64,000 nt of DNA from Hirsutella rhossiliensis (GCF_020360975.1 NW_025408683.1:1488001-1552000), one strand, 5' to 3'; counted from the stretch's first letter, positions 27,301 to 38,183 are shown. Numbers and translations: made by a program. The notes: generated by a model from the letters alone, not told the origin.

Positions 27301-29460
27301 GGTAGCGTTCTACTCCTATAAGCTAACCCTAGCGGAGCGGAATTACGCTATTTACGATAAGGAGATACTAGCGATTATTAGCTACCTTAAGTAATAGTAA
27401 GCGGAGCTCCGGAGCTATAAGAGCTTCGAGGTTCTTATAGACTATAGGAACCTTAAGTACTTTATAACTCGCTAGCACCTCTTAGAGCGGTAAGCCCGCT
27501 AGGCGGAGTATCTCTTACGCTTTAACTTCTCGATTAAGTACCGCCTTAGGCGGGACTCCGCGGTCTTAGACGCGCTTTCTTAAAAGGATTAGGACCGGCC
27601 GATAGGAGCGGATATCGAGGCCCGGGATCTATAGCTTATCCTATAGGAAGCACTACGGACTTATATAGGAGCTTCCTTAGTAGAGGAAGACGCGGTTCCC
27701 CCTGCGCCCTTGCCTCGGTCCGGCGAGGAGGGATAGACCGGCCCGGGGGCGCGCGCAGCGAGAGTGTTCTAAGATAAGGCCCTTTAACGCTTATAGGATA
27801 GGATAGCGGCTCTAGACCGTACCTACGAAGGCGTGCGCCGCGCTATTAAGTCCGGCGCTCGACGCTTAGATCTAAAGCTAAAGCTAAAGGTATAGGTAGC
27901 CGACTACTATATCGACCTACGGGGGCATCTACGCTAACGGGGGAGACTATAGGTACCGGGCGCACCGTATACTATAGAAGCTAAGGAGAAGGAGGGACCG
28001 CCGGAGCTAGACGAACGGAACGAGCTCTAAGGGAGGCTAGTCTAACTTATCTATAACTCTAGCGTTATAGGTTACCTAGGCAAATAGGGCATAGTAGTAG
28101 GCCTTATAAGGGACTTTTACTAGCCCCTCTTATAGTACTACGTTCGTCGCTTCCTCTATAACTATAATATCTATAGCTATATAAAGATCTAGAGGGCGTA
28201 GCTTAAAGGGCTGCTTAAGTAGCTTCTAGTGCCCGACTAGTTCTATATATATATATAGATAGACTTTATAACGGACCTCCTACTTATAAAGGGCGGCAAC
28301 CGCTATTTATAGGTAATTAAGGACCGACTTAGTAAGTCTATAGTATTAGAGCTAATACCCTCTATAGATATAGAGTCCTATATAGAGCGCTTCCTATAGT
28401 ACTAGGCCCGCTTATATAGCTAGCTAGCTTTTATTATAAGCGATAAAGGATCGAATTAGACTAGCCGCTTTTAGTAGTACTTATACTAGCTACTTTAGAT
28501 TACGTAGCTACTTAGCACGGCATATTACCTATAGACCGACGGAGGGCCTAAGAGGGTTAACTAAGAGGCGTAGGCTTACCTATAGGCTATCGTAGCCCGT
28601 AACTAAGTAGACTAAGACCGGTAGCTCCCCGCGGCCTAACTTACGTTAAATAGTAAACTATATACCTTTATTAAGATAGCCCCTTTCTTTATAACGTATA
28701 GCTTCGAACTACCCTTATTAGTTCCCTTTACCGTAGACGTAGTAGCGGAGTAGTATAGTAATTTATTACCGGAGGGCCGCGCTTCTACGTTTATACGAAA
28801 GCTATAAGAGACTATAGATTATTACTAATCTACGATAGCCGCCGCGGCGTAAGATTAAGAGCGGCACGCTAATAAGACTAGGGCCCTAGTAGATAGGTTC
28901 GCGGTAGGAGATAAGGTATAGCTAGACCTCTATAACTATAGGTCGGCACGACTAAAAAAGAAGCTTAACTAGCTATATATAAAGTTTACGGTATAGAGGG
29001 TTATTAGCCCGTAGGTTATAAAGCTTAATAGTCTCCTAATAGGGGTCTATAATAAGATTAACGTAGACCTCCTTTATAGAGCCTCCTTTAACCTACTACC
29101 TAGATAAGAAGTAGCGGACGCTTAACCGCCCGTAATTAAGGTAGAGGGAGAGGACGAGTTCGAGGTTAAAGAGATATAGGCCGCGCGCTAGAGAAAGGTC
29201 GGTAGAGGGAAACGCTAGGAGGTCCTTATTAAGTAGCGCGGGTATCTCGACCTTATATAGGAACCTATATATAAGTTTACGGGAACTATAGCCCTCGATA
29301 AGTTTAAAGCCTTATTTAAAACGGTAGATAAGAACGATAGACTAGCGGACTACCGATAGTAGCCTAGGCTAAGACTACGAAGTAGGTAAAGTAGAGTAGG
29401 TAGTTACGATAACGCGAGCGTAATTATATAAGCGGAGATAAAAATAGCGTTTATTTTAGG
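24400..29460 (+). pseudogene. gag-pol of chromovirus A3 with C-terminal chromodomain
   Basis: Domains read in order on the plus strand. A nucleocapsid zinc knuckle at 25379-25426 reads CLYYGASIYFILKC; second Cys and His both appear as Tyr, each one RIP change from CCHC. The RT core at 26786-26797 reads YIDN, one G-to-A change from YIDD, followed by ILIY. RNase H lies near 27.2-27.5 kb. Integrase at 28258-28340 reads DFITDLLLIKGGNRYL then VIKDRLSKS. A chromodomain at about 29140-29265 reads DEFEVKEI, then RGYLDLI and EP, with stops where its Trp residues belong. This composition defines a chromovirus. Stops are fewer than in A1/A2 but the copy is still inactive. Confidence 0.78.
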
Positions 29461-29479
29461 GCGAAGCCCTTAGACTACC

Positions 29480-30361
29480 TAGACCTACTCCTCGTCCTTA
29501 TCGTCGTCCTTATCCTTATCCTCGTCGTCCTCCTCTACCTTATTAGCGGCGGCGGCGCTCTCTAAGGCGCTTAGGCGGCCCTCTGGCCCGCGAGCTAGTT
29601 AGCGCAGCGGCGGCTCTAGGGGCTCCGGGGCGAGGGGCCCGGCTAGTAGCAGCGGCGGGGCGGCGGCGGGCACGGCTAAGGGACCGCCGATAAGGCGACG
29701 GAGGTAGTATCCCTAGTACCGGGAGAGTTAGCAGCGGAAGTAAAAGAGCTAGATAAAAGGAACTTACTTAAGGACGAGGCCCTAGCGCTCGAGGGCGCGG
29801 AGATTACGGTAGGCGGCGGCGGCGGCGGTAAGGCGCTTCTTAGCAGCCCCCTATACCTACCCGTGCGCGCCGGCCTTCTAAGCCGACGCTATAGCGAGTA
29901 GGACGGGAGGCGCCGCCTTATAGGCGCGGCCGGCACGCGCGCACTAGTAATAACTACCGCTACGGCGGCGCCCGACTTAGTCGGTATAGGGGAGCTCCTA
30001 CGACGCGCACCGTATATAGGGGGCCGCGCGGGCGGCTCCGGCCTATACTTAGCGTTTATACTTTAAGAAGTTAGCGGAAAATAGCTACTACGCTCGCTAG
30101 GTAGCGGACTTACGGGGGTAGTAGTAGCGGAGGCGGGGGTAGAGGGGCTAGGCGTTACGGCCGGCGGCGGGGACGGCGTCGTTACCTAGAAGGGCAACGT
30201 AAGGGCGGCTAGTATAGTAGAGGTAGAGGCGGCGGTAGTAGGTATAGTTATAAAGGCGCGGGTAGGAGTAGCGGTAGCGGCGGAGCCGTTATTAGCTATA
30301 CTTAGTATAGCGTCGATAAACGACTCTATACGCTTTAAGAAAGAAGAAGTAAAGGAGGGGA
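29480..30361 (-). pseudogene. Antisense accessory reading frame of A3
   Basis: This is the GC-rich copy of the antisense frame found in A1 and A2. On the minus strand it reads a Pro/Ala/Ser/Thr-rich product with RIESFIDAILSIANNGS near its start (about 30350-30290) and a Lys/Asp/Glu-rich end near 29490-29550. It overlaps no pol domain. The frame begins at the truncation point of the element. Confidence 0.5.
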
Positions 30362-30526
30362 AGGTAGATAGAACCTTATCCTTCTCGCTAGCCGTCGCGC
30401 TTTTAATCGCTTTTAGGATAGCTACGATACTTCCTATCCGTTTAAGGAGGGGTAGAGTACTTCCTTAAAGGGGAGGCGCCCTCTTTAGAGAGATATCTAT
30501 TAGATCTATTAGTTAATAGCTTATAC

Positions 30527-30712
30527 TATTATAAAGTAGGCAAAGGCATAGGCATAGGTACCGTTTATAGGATAATATTAATAAGCTATATAGAGCTCTC
30601 CTATACGCGGCTAGCCTATATATATACGTATAGGATCCGGCCCTTTATATATAACTATATAGCTTAGGCTATAGCCTAAGCTTATAACCTATAATAGTTA
30701 AAGACTCTTATA
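30527..30712 (-). repeat. Right LTR of A2
   Basis: 186 bp in the same orientation as 10896-11081. It is followed by ATATC (30713-30717), identical to the left flank. The preceding 30362-30526 is the A2 leader. Confidence 0.86.
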
Positions 30713-31298
30713 ATATCTACTTAATAAAGCACCTCTTTAAACTATATAAGGTAAGCTAGAATAGCTTTACTCCGCTTTTAATAAAGCATTATAAGCTCTT
30801 AGCCTACTAACTTAGCTATATTAGGTTTACTATAATTAGTATAAAGCTCTATAAGGAGGTTAACTAGTCTATTTATATTAGTATACGTAAATAGTAAGAG
30901 ATGCCTTTATAGGTATAGGGATAGGCTCGCGTAAAAATAGTTAAATTAAGCGCGGATATCCCTTATTATAGCGCTATTAGTATAGAGCTTCGCTTTTATA
31001 TTAAGTAGCTATAGCTCGAGCTCTATAAAGGAGCTATTGAACTTACTAAGGTATAGTAGTACCGCTCTTAGTCGTACGGAGCCCTACTATTATAAGAGGC
31101 TCTTAATTGCCTAGGTAAACTAAGTATTACGTTCGCTTTAATTTTACTACTATAGAAGTATAGATATTTCGTATATATATATACCGGCGTAGGCGGTTTA
31201 ACTAGACTAGGTAATTAAACGTTAGCTTTAAAGGCAGCTAAAAATAGCTATTCTATATATAGGGATATAGAGAGGGTAAAATAAAGGGTAGATTATAC

Positions 31299-31475
31299 TA
31301 TTATAGAGTAGGTAGAGGCATAGGCTTAGGTATAGTCTATTAAAAGAAGGTTAATAATCTATAAGGGGGAAAAGGAAGAGAAGTATAGGCCTAGCCTATA
31401 TAGGCGCGGAGGCCGCTTATATATAGACTTAGCCTAGACTCTCGTTTAGGCCTATATAAGGCAAAAGCCCTTATA
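31299..31475. repeat. Right LTR of element B
   Basis: 177 bp, a direct repeat of 9781-9957. It is followed by AGTAT (31476-31480) and the continuation of A0. Confidence 0.85.
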
Positions 31476-32320
31476 AGTATAACGCTTATATACTTCGTCT
31501 TATACTTATAAAACTATTATTATAGTAGACCTACTATTATATAGGCTTAAACTATAGCTTTTTTTTAGTATAAAATTAAGTATAACTTTATATATAATAA
31601 CTAAGGTATCCTAAGGATTAAGGGAAACTCTAGTTAAAGGATTATATAAGCTATAATAAGCTTATAATAGCTATTAACCTCTATAGCTAACTATATAATA
31701 CCCTTAATCTTTATACCTTTTATTATACTTAAGGCGTCCTTTACTTACCTTATAGTAATCTATTTTACTAGTACTTATATCTCTTATATAAGCGCCTTAT
31801 TAACTATAGTATAGTACTAATAGCCCTTATCTATAAAGGCGGCGATAGGTAAGGAGTTATTAATTATAACCTATATTAAAGTAAGCTTCTTTTCTATATA
31901 AGTAGAAATTTTTTTTTTCTCTTTTACTAATATTAGTAATTAGGGCTTTAAAGCTTATCTTTACTCTAAAGCTACTCTTTTTCCTTTAGGCCTAAAAGAG
32001 CGGAGTCCTCTTTATTATCTAAGGTAAAGAGCGGTTTTATTTTTATTACTTAAACTATAATAGGCCGCTTAGCTAAAAGAAGGGGTACTTTAATATAAAG
32101 TATATAGACGAGCTATAATATAGGTAGCGGCTATTAGCCTTCTTTTTTCCGATCTCCTTACTCGTTACTTACTTCGCTTACTACTTAAAGTATAGGATAG
32201 TATAAAAGGTAGTCGATAGCGTCTTTCTACTATATTTAGCCTAGTCTATATAGGTAGTTAATATTAAGGTATCCTTATTAGTATCGATAGCTAGCTATTT
32301 CTCTTATAGAGGGGCGGTAA
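31476..32320 (-). mobile_element. Chromovirus A0 fragment, part 3, and edge of the AT-rich block
   Basis: This continues A0 from the point interrupted by B and matches A1 at about 7806-8657. It stops abruptly at CGGTAAT near 32320, after which base composition is normal. The edge is therefore a truncation of the element and not an LTR end. Confidence 0.72.
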
Positions 32321-32370
32321 TATAAGCACTGGTTTATTTAAAAGCCGTTTAGAGCGTAGAAGACGCTCTC

Positions 32371-32445
32371 TGGATAAAGGACTAAGTTCTGATACGGAAA
32401 CTTCGGGGTGCAAGAGTTCCAATCCCTGATCTGCTGTCCCTACAT
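32371..32445 (+). other. Possible tRNA 3'-half fragment at the block edge
   Basis: The stretch has a B-box-like GAGTTCCAATCCC at about 32418-32430 with the run GTGCAAGAG before it, as in the T arm of fungal tRNA-Leu. No matching 5' acceptor half or A box is present upstream, where the retroelement ends. It may be the remnant of a tRNA gene or a tRNA-derived repeat. Low confidence. Confidence 0.22.
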
Positions 32446-32946
32446 GTCGCATTGTAGCTCTTCGGGGTTAGTAGGAACATCAATTCCGATTGTGAAGCAC
32501 TAGCTCTCTTTTCATCAGCTTAGACTTGTGGCGCCTGTTTTCGGATACAATTCCGCTTCCGTGAGTCTGTGCCGCAGCGAATGTGCTTGTGCTGGCTCCA
32601 TCCCTGTCATTTCTATTCACCAGCCGTTTCGAGCCCTGCTGAGCATTGTAGTTGATGAGCCAGAAGCGGGCAAAGACATGGAATTGAGCGCGTGTCCGCG
32701 GCTCCCGGACCCGACCTCGCCCGCCTCTGGCGTCGGATGAGCCGCAATACAGAGTTCAACCTACCAGTGCACCCACCATTCACAAAGAGTATATCATACG
32801 GGTGGGTGCTTCTACTAGCAAGAACTCTTCCTGGACTTCTACAAGTACTGATCCGCGATTGTTCTTTGGCCAGAGTCTCTTGCCGCCAATATATCGTGAA
32901 TTTGACGCTTTTTTGGATAGGACTGCCATTCATCCTGCTTTCCGTC

Positions 32947-35247
32947 ATGGTCACCTCCTTTCCCCACCCCCTTTCCGGCCTCTCGATCCACGAAACAAAT
33001 CGGGCTCGAGACCTGGTGCTCAAGCTGCACCCTGGGACCGTTATCGATTTCCGCGCCACTTTCTTGCTTGAGCCGCCTAAAGCTGAAGTAAAAGAATTTC
33101 TAGAGCTGGAGCATGCCGACAGAATCACATCAGATACCCCACGTCCAGCACGGCTGGCGCAGGTCCGATACGACGTCATTGGCGGATCTAAGGCGGCAGA
33201 ATATCACGAGTCCGTCATTGACCTCCTAAAAGCCAAACGCATCAGCCACCAAATCATTGGACCTGAGCATCACGCAGGATTGACCGTGTACGTGCGTAGC
33301 GCTCAGTGTCAAGAGAGATCGGATGCTTACCATTCGCGCGGCACAGATTCGAGTTTGAGAAGCTGGTAGAATGTGTGAAAACTTCTTCCCTCTTCCAAGA
33401 GAAGCTCAAGGCTATCCAGCTGCCTCCCGGCTTCGAGCTCGTCGTTGAGCCATGGCCTTACGGTGCGCCCGACGACGCCGATGGCGACTCGCTTCTTCCA
33501 GGGCCTTTGCTTTGGGAGGCACGCAGCCAGCGGCAACCCGGACTCTAACTTTTACGCATTTCCCATTCCCTTGATACCCATCATGGACGCGAGGAAGAAT
33601 GAGATAGTGCGCATTGACGAGCCAGCCACGGGCGGCAAAGATGATGCATTGAGCGGGCGGACTCACGAGCCAGCCATCCTCGATCACTGCCGTTCGGCCG
33701 AATATGTTCCAGAGCTGCTGCCGTCAGGCATGAGGAAGGACCTCGCCGCTAACGGTGCAGCAGCCGGAAGGGCCAAGCTTCACCATCTCGGACCCCAATC
33801 TCATCGAGTGGCAGAAGTGGCGCATGAGGGTCACATTCAACCCACGCGAAGGTGCAGTCTTGCACGACATTCGCTACGACGGCCGCAATGTGCTCTATCG
33901 ACTGAGCATCAGCGACATGGTAAGCGCCTGTCCTCGTTGAGGCGGCGAGCTGCGACTGACGGAGGCCTTGTTGTGCAGACGGTGCCATACGCCGACCCAA
34001 GGGCCCCTTTCCATCGTAAGCAGGCTTTTGACTTCGGTGACGGCGGCCTCGGGCACGCAGTGAACAATCTCACCCTCGGGTGTGACTGCTTGGGCGTCAT
34101 AAAGGTGATTGGGCCATTGGATAGCTTTGAAGAGAGGCGGTAACCGAAACGAGACGCTAACACAACCATGACAGTACTTTGACGGCGTCTTGACGAAAGC
34201 AGACGGCTCGGCCGAAGTCACCAAAAATGTCGTTTGCCTACACGAGCAGGACAATGGCATCAACTGGAAGCACACCAACTGGCGGACCGGGCGAGCCGTG
34301 GTGACGCGTCGCCGCGAGCTCGTCGTACAGTTCATCATCACGCTCGCCAACTACGAGTACATTTTTGCTTTCAAGTTTGACCAGGCAGCCGGAATCGCAG
34401 TCGAGGCCCGGGCAACGGGAATCGTCTCCGTCGTCAACATCGACGCCGGCAAGACTGCTCCCTGGGGCAATGTGGTCAGCCCCGGAGCCCTGGCGCAGAA
34501 CCACCAGCACATCTTTTGCGTTCGAATCGATCCCGCCATCGACGGACATCGAAACACGCTGGTGCAGGAGGAGAGCTTGCCCAATGGCATGGACAAGCGC
34601 ACCAACCCCAACGGAAACTACTACGAGGTCCGCCAGACGCCCATCACGACATCTGTGGGAGTCGACCTCGCACCCTTTAACAATCGCGTCTTCAAAGTCC
34701 AGAACCTGTCAAAGCGGAACCCCGTCAGTGGCAAGCCGGTTGGCTACAAGGTTACTACGCCGCCAACTCAGCTGTTGCTGGCGGATCCCAATAGTGTCCA
34801 GGCCCAGCGCGCACTCTTCGCCCAGCATCACATATGGGTGACTAAGTACAAGGACGACGAGTTGTATGCCGGAGGTCGATACACTCTTCAAAGCAGTCGC
34901 GAAATCGGCGGCGTGGCCGATGCCGCGGCACGGAAGGAAGACATTTTGGACGAGGATATCGTGGTCTGGAGCGTCTTTGGCCTCACACATAACCCTCGAG
35001 TTGAGGACTGGCCGGTCATGTGAGCTTTGATTTATCCGCTAAGAAATCGCCCAAGCTAATATTATTGTTCGCGACATCCAGGCCTGTAGAGATGCTGCAG
35101 GTGGACATTACGCCGTCAGATTTCTTCACCGAGAACCCAGCACTCGACGTACCCTCAAGCGCCGACATTGGCTCTAAGAGGGTGCTTGACAGATGCTGCG
35201 CGGATAAAGGCTTGTCCAAGAAACCAGGCGAGAAGTCGCGACTGTAA
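32947..35247 (+). CDS. Peroxisomal copper amine oxidase (two frame breaks)
   Basis: Copper/topaquinone amine oxidase, which oxidises primary amines to aldehydes with release of NH3 and H2O2. Exons are 32947-33287, 33347-33919, 33979-34104, 34175-35019 and 35082-35247, with introns of 59-70 bp (GTACGT, GTAAGC, GTGATT and GTGAGC donors; CTAAC and CTAAT branch sites in introns 3 and 4). Corrected length is about 682 aa, typical of the family. The topaquinone Tyr is about residue 406 in NYEY (34349-34360). Copper ligands are HQH at about 456/458 and His at about 618 before EDWPVM. The C terminus SRL is a peroxisomal PTS1 signal. Two frame changes (near 33484 and 33748) cannot be introns; each fits one extra base in a GG pair or a loss of two. 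It converges on the ALDH gene. An aromatic or aliphatic amine substrate is inferred from neighbours only. Confidence 0.88.
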
Positions 35248-35648
35248 AGGCTCCCGAACGCATACATGTAGCGATGTCATTACGGCTAGGCTCAACAGCA
35301 GAATAGACAGACGAAGATGAACTCTCAAAAAGAAATCCCTTCTTCTCTCCGCTCTCATGAATCCTCTTCATCAAATAATAGTCCAGGTGTACTAAAACAA
35401 GAGATCATTGGGCCTTTGTTAGGCCCAGCAAGGGAGGTTTCTATGTACCTCGCTGCGTAGAAGACATTGCACCTGTTCTTCACTCCAAGCTGTAGCGTTA
35501 GCGGTCTACGGCTCACCCTACGGGAAAGGAACAATGGCAGCGAGAGCCCTAAGCACCACACGTTTAGAATATGGTAGGACGCTTGTCCGATCGGAATGAG
35601 ACGCGGGACAAGCGTTCAGGTTGCGCTCGCACACCGCATTATATTCTC
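35248..35648. other. Convergent intergenic region between amine oxidase and ALDH
   Basis: About 400 bp of normal composition separate the 3' ends of the two convergent genes. It should hold both transcript ends. I see no further gene. Confidence 0.6.
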
Positions 35649-37292
35649 TCAGAGCTTATGTACAATGCTGAACTTGACGCACTTGACTTGAGTCCATTCC
35701 TCCAGCGCCTCTTGGCCCAGGTCCCGACCGAACCCACTCTCCTTGAAGCCTCCAAAGGGGGTATTCGAATTGATCGTTCCCCACATGTTCACAGTCACCT
35801 GGCCGCATTCGATGGCGTCGCTCACGCGCATTGCCTTGTTGATGTCATCTGTGAAGACCGCCGCAGACAGCCCGTAGTTTGTGTCGTTTGCCAGACCAAC
35901 AACTTCTTCCTCAGTCTTGAACCTGGCAATGCTGGCCACTGGACCAAAGACCTCTTCGCGCATGATGGTAGCAACGGGAGGCACATCCACGAAAGCCGTG
36001 TTTGAAACAAAATGTCCTCCAGAAGGGATTGAATATGAGTCGGCGCCATGAAGTAGCTTATTTCCCTCCTGCAATGCCGTCTGGATGTAGCCCGTGACTC
36101 GCGATTTCTGGCCGGCGCTGACCAAGGGACCCTTGGTGGTGCTGTCCAGCAAGGGGTCTCCAGCGACCGAGTCCTTGGTGCGGGCCGAGAATTCCGCGAC
36201 GTATCGATCATAGATTTCGTCTTGCACGTAAATGCGGCTCCCAGCGGCGCATATTTGCCCGTTGTGGACCGTGATGCCCATCGTTGTATGAAGCAGCGCG
36301 TTTTCCCAGGATGCATCGGCAAACACAATGCTAGGACCTTTGCCCCCAAGCTCCACGGTGACTTTCTTCAAATTGGTTCGCGCCGAGCTTTCCAAAATCC
36401 TCCTGCCGACCGCGGTGCTTCCCGTAAAGGAGATTTTGCGCACCAACATGTGGCCTGGGCTTGGCCGGCCACTTGACCAAGACCGCAGACTATGTTGACG
36501 ACGCCCGGGGGAAACCCCGCCTCTCTGATGAGCTGTGCGAGCTTCTGAGCATATAGGGGGGCGATTTCGGGGGTCTTGACGATGACTGTGTTGCCCGCTG
36601 CTATAGCCGGGGCCAGCTTCCACATTGTGATCATGCTTGCTCATGGGTAAATGACAAGCGTCAGCAAATCGGCATCAACGGCTGCCAAGGACTCGAAATA
36701 GTGGTGCCGTCTTACAGAGGAGCGTTCCAGGGCACAATGGCAGCGCAGACGCCAATGGGTTCCCGCCGTGTATATGCCATACCCTCGGCAATACTCATGG
36801 ATCGACCTTCAAGCTTGCCAACCCACCCGGCATAGTAGCGGCAGGTCTCGGCGGCTTGCGGTATACTCATGGTCAGTGACCCACGGTATAACATGCCGGC
36901 ATCAAGTGCCTCGATCGACGCCAAGTCCTCGGCATCGCGCTCAAGGAGGTCGGCCAGCTTGTTGAGGAGCGATCGCGACTTGTCAGGCGTGACGAAGCGC
37001 CATGTGGACTTGAAGGCATCCGCAGAAGAGGACACCGCACGATCTACGTCCTCGACCTGGGCCGCGGCTACCTTTGCGAGAAACTTGCCGGTGGCTGGAT
37101 TTTCCAAGTCTATCGTCTCGCCGCGCGTGGCCGGGGAAAAGCTGTTGTCGATGAAAAGGCCGGTGGGGACTAGAGGCAACTTTCATGAGTGCCTTGAAGA
37201 GGAGTCGGGACCGGGGGCGGCGAATTCGGTTCATCAATGATCTTACCAGTGACCTGGCGTCCGCCAGCGCCAACAAGAACTGCTTCTGCCAT
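35649..37292 (-). CDS. NAD(P)-dependent aldehyde dehydrogenase (one frame break)
   Basis: Oxidises an aldehyde to the carboxylic acid. Exons are 37292-37247, 37169-36716 and 36635-35649. The short first exon starts at ATG 37292 ([11 protein letters not shown]) and joins through a 77-bp intron to [10 protein letters not shown]. Corrected length is about 495 aa, as usual. Catalytic Glu in VELGGKGP (about 262) and Cys in GQICAAGSR (about 296) are 34 residues apart, the family spacing. The EVFGPV and [11 protein letters not shown] motifs are present. One frame change near 36460, in GQA/GHMLV, fits a single lost base. Next to the amine oxidase and the phenylacetate-type P450, a role as phenylacetaldehyde dehydrogenase is likely but inferred. 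Confidence 0.88.
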
Positions 37293-38183
37293 TTAGCTGC
37301 TTCGAGGCCTGTAGACGTACGGTCGAGTGAATATAGAAGGGCAGGATAAAGCTTTCCGGCAAACAAATGTCACCTTCAACGTTTGGGAGGAATTCAATGA
37401 TATACGATGGCCACGAAAAGCGGGACTGAAGCGAACTTCCACTAAGCATGGATATATAAGGCAGGCTGACCTTCGAGTCAAGTTGACCTGTTGGCAAATT
37501 GATACCTCGGTTTACAGTCCGAGCAGAGCTCCGGCCTCGATGAGCAGAGCCGCCGCAGAAACGTGGATGGCGTCTGAAACCAGACCTGAAGCGATTCGAT
37601 AGCGCAAACCATTAGCATTTGGAACTCGGGGAACCCAGGCGAGGCCTTGCGGGTGGAGGGTTCAAGGGTTTAATGCTGGGTTGCTGCCGTATTTGGACTG
37701 AAACGAAACGCAAAGGGCAGTTCCGAATTCCGCGATCCCTGGTGGTGATTTGCATCACGCTCTAGGCTGACGCAGGCTCGGGACGTATGTCACGTAAATA
37801 GCCAACGACGGAAATTCGGAACACTCCAGGTTTACGCATTGGCTGCGCTTTGGCCGTGCCTTCTAGCGACCGCTTGGGTCCCGTTTCAGGGCAAGCGGCA
37901 GCAGCTGTAGCACAGTTTGTAGACACAATTCGTCGACTCCGTCGTCGAATAAACAGAGAATCTGTAGTCTAGAGGCAGTATCCGGTGCTACATGGCCTTG
38001 CTCGTTCTGATTCCGAGATTCCGTTCACGACGTAAAAAGGCCGTGGTGAGAGATTTATCCATAGACGTTCAACATACCCTGATCGAAACGCCTCCAAAAA
38101 CTCATCCACGATCCCCGCCAGCCGTGTTGCAATCGAATTATTCTTGGACTTGTTTCCACGGAAAGTAGCAGGAGCCAGGAAAG
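37293..38183. promoter_or_regulatory. Divergent promoter region between ALDH and Dabb genes
   Basis: 890 bp lie between two divergent start codons. A TATATAAG element at 37451-37458 could serve as a TATA box for either side. No binding site of a known regulator can be assigned with confidence. Confidence 0.4.

Larger units (their letters stand above)
24187..30361 (+). mobile_element. Chromovirus A3, opposite strand, 3'-truncated, less mutated
   Basis: A3 enters A2 in the reverse orientation. It has a 5' LTR (24187-24372, reverse complement of the other A LTRs), leader, gag, pol and the antisense frame. It stops at 30361, before the final ~740 bp that should include the 3' LTR, and is fused directly to the A2 leader. 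GC content is visibly higher than in A1 and A2 and some TpG survives: 27661-27720 has five TA, two TG and no CA. This suggests fewer rounds of RIP and a younger insertion. It is the best copy for reading the family's domains. Confidence 0.82.
10896..30712 (-). mobile_element. Chromovirus A2, interrupted by elements C and A3
   Basis: Direct 186-bp LTRs at 10896-11081 and 30527-30712 are flanked by ATATC (10891-10895 and 30713-30717), so one element spans this interval. Its own sequence is 10896-12536, 20351-24186 and 30362-30712. The rest is element C (12537-20345) and A3 (24187-30361). About 1.1 kb of the gag region, equivalent to A1 8195-9330, is missing at the A3 junction. Coding strand is minus and RIP is heavy. 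Confidence 0.82.
9781..31475. mobile_element. Small LTR element B, split by nested insertions
   Basis: The two ends are direct 177-bp LTRs (9781-9957 and 31299-31475) flanked by AGTAT (9776-9780 and 31476-31480). Without the A2 block (10896-30712) and its duplicated target, B is only about 1.87 kb: 938 bp of interior on the left and 581 bp on the right. I could not read any gag or pol motif in the interior, so it looks like a non-autonomous (TRIM/LARD-like) element. Its LTR starts almost like the A LTR (TATTATAAAGTAGG) and ends CCCTTATA, which suggests mobilisation by family A enzymes. Coding strand unknown. Confidence 0.75.

Noticed and set aside
24187..30712. A 6.5-kb element with inverted terminal repeats (24187-24372 versus 30527-30712)
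   Set aside because: The right repeat belongs to A2, shown by its ATATC duplication matching the left A2 LTR at 10891-11081. The inversion results from A3 lying in the opposite orientation inside A2.
1..32320. CRISPR-like array from the recurrent CTA/TAG words
   Set aside because: The repetition comes from RIP-driven dinucleotide bias. There are no regularly spaced identical repeats, and the DNA is fungal.
33420..33790. Extra tiny introns to explain the amine oxidase frame changes
   Set aside because: The conserved protein is continuous across both points with no spare bases beyond one or two, so no intron fits. Indels are the simplest reading.
37147..37179. A TTG start for the ALDH protein at 37179
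   Set aside because: Fungal genes do not normally start at TTG. An ATG exon at 37292-37247 with GTAAGA donor joins in phase to the conserved PTGLFIDN segment.
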